Position numbers and translations under genes: made by a program
Part shown: positions 7,242 through 9,133 of the stretch, in pieces
How positions within the stretch are numbered: the first letter of the stretch is position 1
Layout of the letters: each line of letters starts with the position of its first letter
The notes under the pieces: generated by a model
Told to the model about the DNA's origin: nothing
What the model saw: the letters and a program-made list of their open reading frames with translations, nothing else
Databases searched by the model: none
DNA from: GCA-2731375 sp964462145
GTDB lineage: Bacteria; Pseudomonadota; Alphaproteobacteria; GCA-2731375
Length of the DNA: 9,133 bases
Assembly (NCBI GenBank): GCA_964462145.1
Contig: CAYWYB010000215.1
Location: 1-9,133, forward strand
Direction: 5' to 3'

Positions 7242-7512
7242 ACATCCCATTCGTAGACTTGGCGGAACAACAGCAACGGATCCGGGCTGACCTGGACCGC
7301 CGCATTGGCCAGGTATTGGATCATGGTGCCTATATCAACGGCCCGGAAGTGGCCGAACTAGAGGGAAAATTGGCGGCGGCGGCGTCGGATCATTGCCTAT
7401 ATCCGAACAGCTAAGTGGCGAAGTTTTGGCTTTACCCATGCACCCCTACCTCGACGAGACCATCATCAACACGATTTGCAAAGCTCTGCGGGACGCCGTG
7501 CGGACAAACTAA
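7238..7512 (+). pseudogene. Internally deleted, frameshifted DegT-family sugar aminotransferase remnant
   Basis: From ATG 7238 the frame reads MNIPFVDLAEQQQRIRADLD, then a helix, YINGPEVAELEGKLAAAASDHC. This is the typical N-terminus of DegT/DnrJ/EryC1/StrS aminotransferases, up to just before the conserved cofactor-binding SNGTDAL-type segment. After Cys53 the frame gives only LYPNS and a stop (7412-7414). In a different frame, from about 7396, the sequence reads PISEQLSGEVLALPMHPYLD and continues to a TAA at 7510-7512, which is the C-terminal tail of the same family. So both ends of one gene survive and about 270-290 residues in between, including the catalytic lysine, are missing, assuming a usual length near 370. 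The junction is near 7394-7397. The product cannot be an active enzyme. Its last codons overlap the stop of the convergent glycosyltransferase gene. Confidence 0.85.
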
Positions 7513-8663
7513 GGCAGAAGCTCGCCATAAATCTCCAAGGTCCGCGCAACTACCTGTTCGATATCCAGGTCCTTGGTCGCCCTGTTCCGCCCAGCCGCCC
7601 CCATGGCTTTTCGCTCGTCTGGCTGTTCTATCAGCCGCCGCAATGCAGCCGCCAGGGCCGCGCTGTCACCGGGCGGCACCAGAAGCCCTTCCACGCCATC
7701 GTCGATTACCTCCCGGCAACCAGGCGTATCCGTTGCCACAATGGCGCGTCCGGCGGCGGCAGCTTCGAGCAACACCTTCGGCACCCCCTCGCCGTACTTC
7801 GACGGCAGACAGACGATGTGACTCTGCGCCATGACCTCCGGCATATCCTCCCGCCGGCCCCACCATTCGACGATGCCGTCGTCGGCCCAGCCACGCAGGG
7901 TTTCCTCCGGCACCGCGCGTGGGTTTGAGGGATGGGTGTTGCCGATCAGGGCAAAGCGGGCGGCTATGCTCTCCCCCCGCAACAGTTTGGCCGCTTCGAC
8001 GAATTCCTGGATACCTTTCTCCCAAATAAGCCGTGACGGTAATATCACCACCGGCTCACCCGCCGGCTCTGGCGCCGGCTTGAACCGTGCCAGGTCGACG
8101 CCCGAGCCCTGGATCAATACCGTGGCCTCCAAAGGGGCAACCCGATTGTCGATCAGAAATGCCCGGTCGGAAGTGTTCTGCACGATCACCCGCGCGTTAC
8201 GATGGCCAAAGGCAAGGCGCATGAGGGACAAGACCATAGGCCGTAGCAAACGTAGCGGCCCACTGGTCGACACGAACATCTGTCCCAGGCCGGTGATCGC
8301 GTAGACCACGCTAGGCACGCCCACCAAGCGCGCCGCAATGCCGCCGTATAGGTTGGGCTTGATTGTCAGGTGATGCACGATCTCGGGGCGCAGACGCCGA
8401 TACAGCCCGAATAGGGCCAGAAAGGTCCGCAATTCCTGCATCGGCCGCGTACCGCGCCTGGATATGGGAATTTCGTGAAATGCCAGCCCCAGCTTCTCAA
8501 GCGCGCTGATGGAATAGTCCTGCGGTGCCCAGACATTGTCGCCCGGCGCCGCGATATGTACGTCATAGCCTTGACGTTGGGCTTCCAGCGCGATGGGCAG
8601 ACGGTGGGAAACAAAGAAAAACGCCTCGTTGACCGCGAAGAGAAGGATTGGCTTTTTTTTCAT
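7509..8663 (-). CDS. GT4-family glycosyltransferase (GT-B fold)
   Basis: The product has 384 residues, a usual length for a complete GT4 enzyme. An N-terminal Rossmann-like acceptor domain (about 5-180) includes FVSHRLPIALEAQRQGYDV and HHLTIKPNLYGGIAARLVGV. A linker GSGVDLARF (186-194) leads to a C-terminal donor-binding domain (about 205-365) with PSRLIWEKGI (209-218) and the E-x7-E motif from Glu292 to Glu300 (EGVPKVLLE), followed by ATDTPGCREVI. These are hallmarks of retaining GT-B glycosyltransferases that use a nucleotide-sugar donor, of the PglA/WbpX-like kind found in glycan loci. Donor and acceptor cannot be read from sequence. TCCT at 8668-8671 (AGGA on the coding strand), about 5 nt before the ATG, supports the start. 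The first codons contain an 8-A run on the coding strand. The stop TAG (7509-7511) overlaps the TAA of the convergent aminotransferase remnant. It is probably a cytoplasmic-side enzyme of polysaccharide assembly, given the neighbours. Confidence 0.9.
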   Translation of the reverse strand: MKKKPILLFAVNEAFFFVSHRLPIALEAQRQGYDVHIAAPGDNVWAPQDYSISALEKLGLAFHEIPISRRGTRPMQELRTFLALFGLYRRLRPEIVHHLTIKPNLYGGIAARLVGVPSVVYAITGLGQMFVSTSGPLRLLRPMVLSLMRLAFGHRNARVIVQNTSDRAFLIDNRVAPLEATVLIQGSGVDLARFKPAPEPAGEPVVILPSRLIWEKGIQEFVEAAKLLRGESIAARFALIGNTHPSNPRAVPEETLRGWADDGIVEWWGRREDMPEVMAQSHIVCLPSKYGEGVPKVLLEAAAAGRAIVATDTPGCREVIDDGVEGLLVPPGDSAALAAALRRLIEQPDERKAMGAAGRNRATKDLDIEQVVARTLEIYGELLP

Positions 8664-8700
8664 TTTTTCCTAAGTGGCCCCGAACCGATTTACGCCGCAT

Positions 8701-8730
8701 TTGCATTCCGCGCCACTAACGGGGAATAAT
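8701..8730 (+). promoter_or_regulatory. Weak candidate promoter for the crotonase gene
   Basis: TTGCAT (8701-8706) and AATAAT (8725-8730) are separated by 18 nt and resemble -35 and -10 elements, 73 nt upstream of the start at 8803. The -35 match is poor and alphaproteobacterial promoters vary, so this is only a candidate. Confidence 0.25.
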
Positions 8731-8754
8731 TGCCCTAAATCAAGATGAAATTTT

Positions 8755-8772
8755 TTGCCGGTAAATCGGCAA
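8755..8772. promoter_or_regulatory. Perfect 6-bp inverted repeat, candidate operator upstream of the crotonase gene
   Basis: TTGCCG (8755-8760) and CGGCAA (8767-8772) form a perfect inverted repeat with a 6-nt AT-rich spacer (GTAAAT). It lies 30 bp upstream of the enoyl-CoA hydratase start at 8803 and downstream of the possible -10, a common operator position. A terminator role is unlikely because neither strand has a T-tract after the stem. No matching regulator is present in the window. Confidence 0.4.
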
Positions 8773-8802
8773 TGGCTCGACAAAAACCGACAGAGGACCG
8801 TC

Positions 8803-9133
8803 ATGACCGCAGCAGCCGACTATCAAACCCTGCAGGTGCGCAAGGAAGGCGCCATCGACTGGCTAAGCCTGAACCGGCCCGACCGCCTGAACGCCTTGAA
8901 CATGACCATGGTGGACGAACTGAACGACTATCTGGAAGGGTTGATGACCGATGACTCCGTGCGCATCGTGGTCATGCGGGGCAATGGCCGGGCCTTTTGC
9001 TCCGGCATCGACATCAAGGATATTACTCAGGGGCATGGCGCCGTGGCCAATGGCATATCCGCCGATATCGCCGCGCAAAGGCGTATCGCGGAAGTCGTCC
9101 GCCGCATGCGCCGCTGCCCGCAACCGATTATCA
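8803..9133 (+). CDS. Enoyl-CoA hydratase/isomerase (crotonase) family protein, N-terminal part
   Basis: The frame from ATG 8803 stays open to the window edge, giving 110 residues of a protein usually about 260 long. It shows the crotonase features LSLNRPDRLNALN (21-33), V-R-I-V-V-M-R-G-N-G-R-A-F-C-S-G-I-D-I-K-D (53-73) with the first oxyanion-hole region around FCSGID, and the start of the next helix RRCPQPII. Members act on acyl-CoA thioesters, for example in beta-oxidation or branched-chain or aromatic acid breakdown. The catalytic glutamate region lies outside the window, so the precise reaction is open. GAGGA at 8793-8797 supports this start. It is divergent from the glycosyltransferase gene and has no obvious link with glycan export, so it probably marks the edge of the polysaccharide locus. 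Confidence 0.88.
   Translation, partial: MTAAADYQTLQVRKEGAIDWLSLNRPDRLNALNMTMVDELNDYLEGLMTDDSVRIVVMRGNGRAFCSGIDIKDITQGHGAVANGISADIAAQRRIAEVVRRMRRCPQPII

Noticed and set aside
7415..7928. Plus-strand open frames opposite the glycosyltransferase 3' half (7415-7834 and 7476-7928)
   Set aside because: Low-complexity Arg/Pro/Ser-rich translations antisense to a clear GT4 gene; shadow frames.
8755..8772. Inverted repeat read as an intrinsic terminator
   Set aside because: No T-tract follows the stem on either strand; the T-run lies on the wrong side for plus-strand termination.
8745..8954. Plus-strand frame beginning MKFFAGKSAM before and into the crotonase gene
   Set aside because: It overlaps the crotonase in another frame and has no protein features; the crotonase start has its own ribosome site.
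1..9133. Mobile element, tRNA/rRNA or CRISPR array
   Set aside because: No transposase or integrase frame, no terminal inverted repeats, no tRNA-like cloverleaf and no regularly spaced short repeats were seen.

Overview
The window looks like part of an exopolysaccharide or capsule locus from a GC-rich alphaproteobacterium. Rhodospirillales-like is my guess from codon usage and protein style; nothing here fixes the taxon. The core is a YjbF/YjbH-type (group 4 capsule, Gfc-like) export module combined with a large Wza-like SLBB export protein.

Layout: (1) Bases 1-84 are the last 27 codons of a DegT/DnrJ/EryC1/StrS-family sugar aminotransferase. (2) 120-860 (minus) is a YjbF/GfcB-type lipoprotein with a twin-arginine-like lipoprotein signal. 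(3) A 117-bp divergent intergenic region carries a 16-bp near-palindrome at 925-940. (4) 978-3959 (plus) is a 993-residue polysaccharide export protein with about six SLBB-like modules. (5) About 3994-7170 (plus) is a very long YjbH-family outer-membrane protein with a four-copy internal repeat between two beta-rich parts. (6) 7238-7512 (plus) is a wrecked second DegT aminotransferase: its N-terminal 53 codons are joined out of frame to its C-terminal 38 or so codons, and the middle is lost. (7) 7509-8663 (minus) is a GT4-family glycosyltransferase that converges on the remnant with overlapping stop codons. (8) 8664-8802 is a divergent promoter region with a perfect 6-bp inverted repeat. (9) 8803-9133 (plus) is the start of an enoyl-CoA hydratase/isomerase, cut by the window edge.

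How they work together (inference from families): the aminotransferase would make an amino sugar and the GT4 enzyme would add a sugar to the growing glycan. The SLBB protein would form the periplasmic export conduit, and YjbH would provide the outer-membrane beta-barrel with the YjbF lipoprotein as accessory. The crotonase is probably the edge of an unrelated metabolic neighbourhood.

The most notable points are the pair of DegT 3' ends flanking the export cassette, one of them an internally deleted pseudogene; the tandem repeat domain inside YjbH; and the fused multi-SLBB exporter standing where the small YjbG/GfcC protein would be expected. No RNA genes, CRISPR arrays or insertion sequences were seen. 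No gene-free stretch exceeds about 140 bases.
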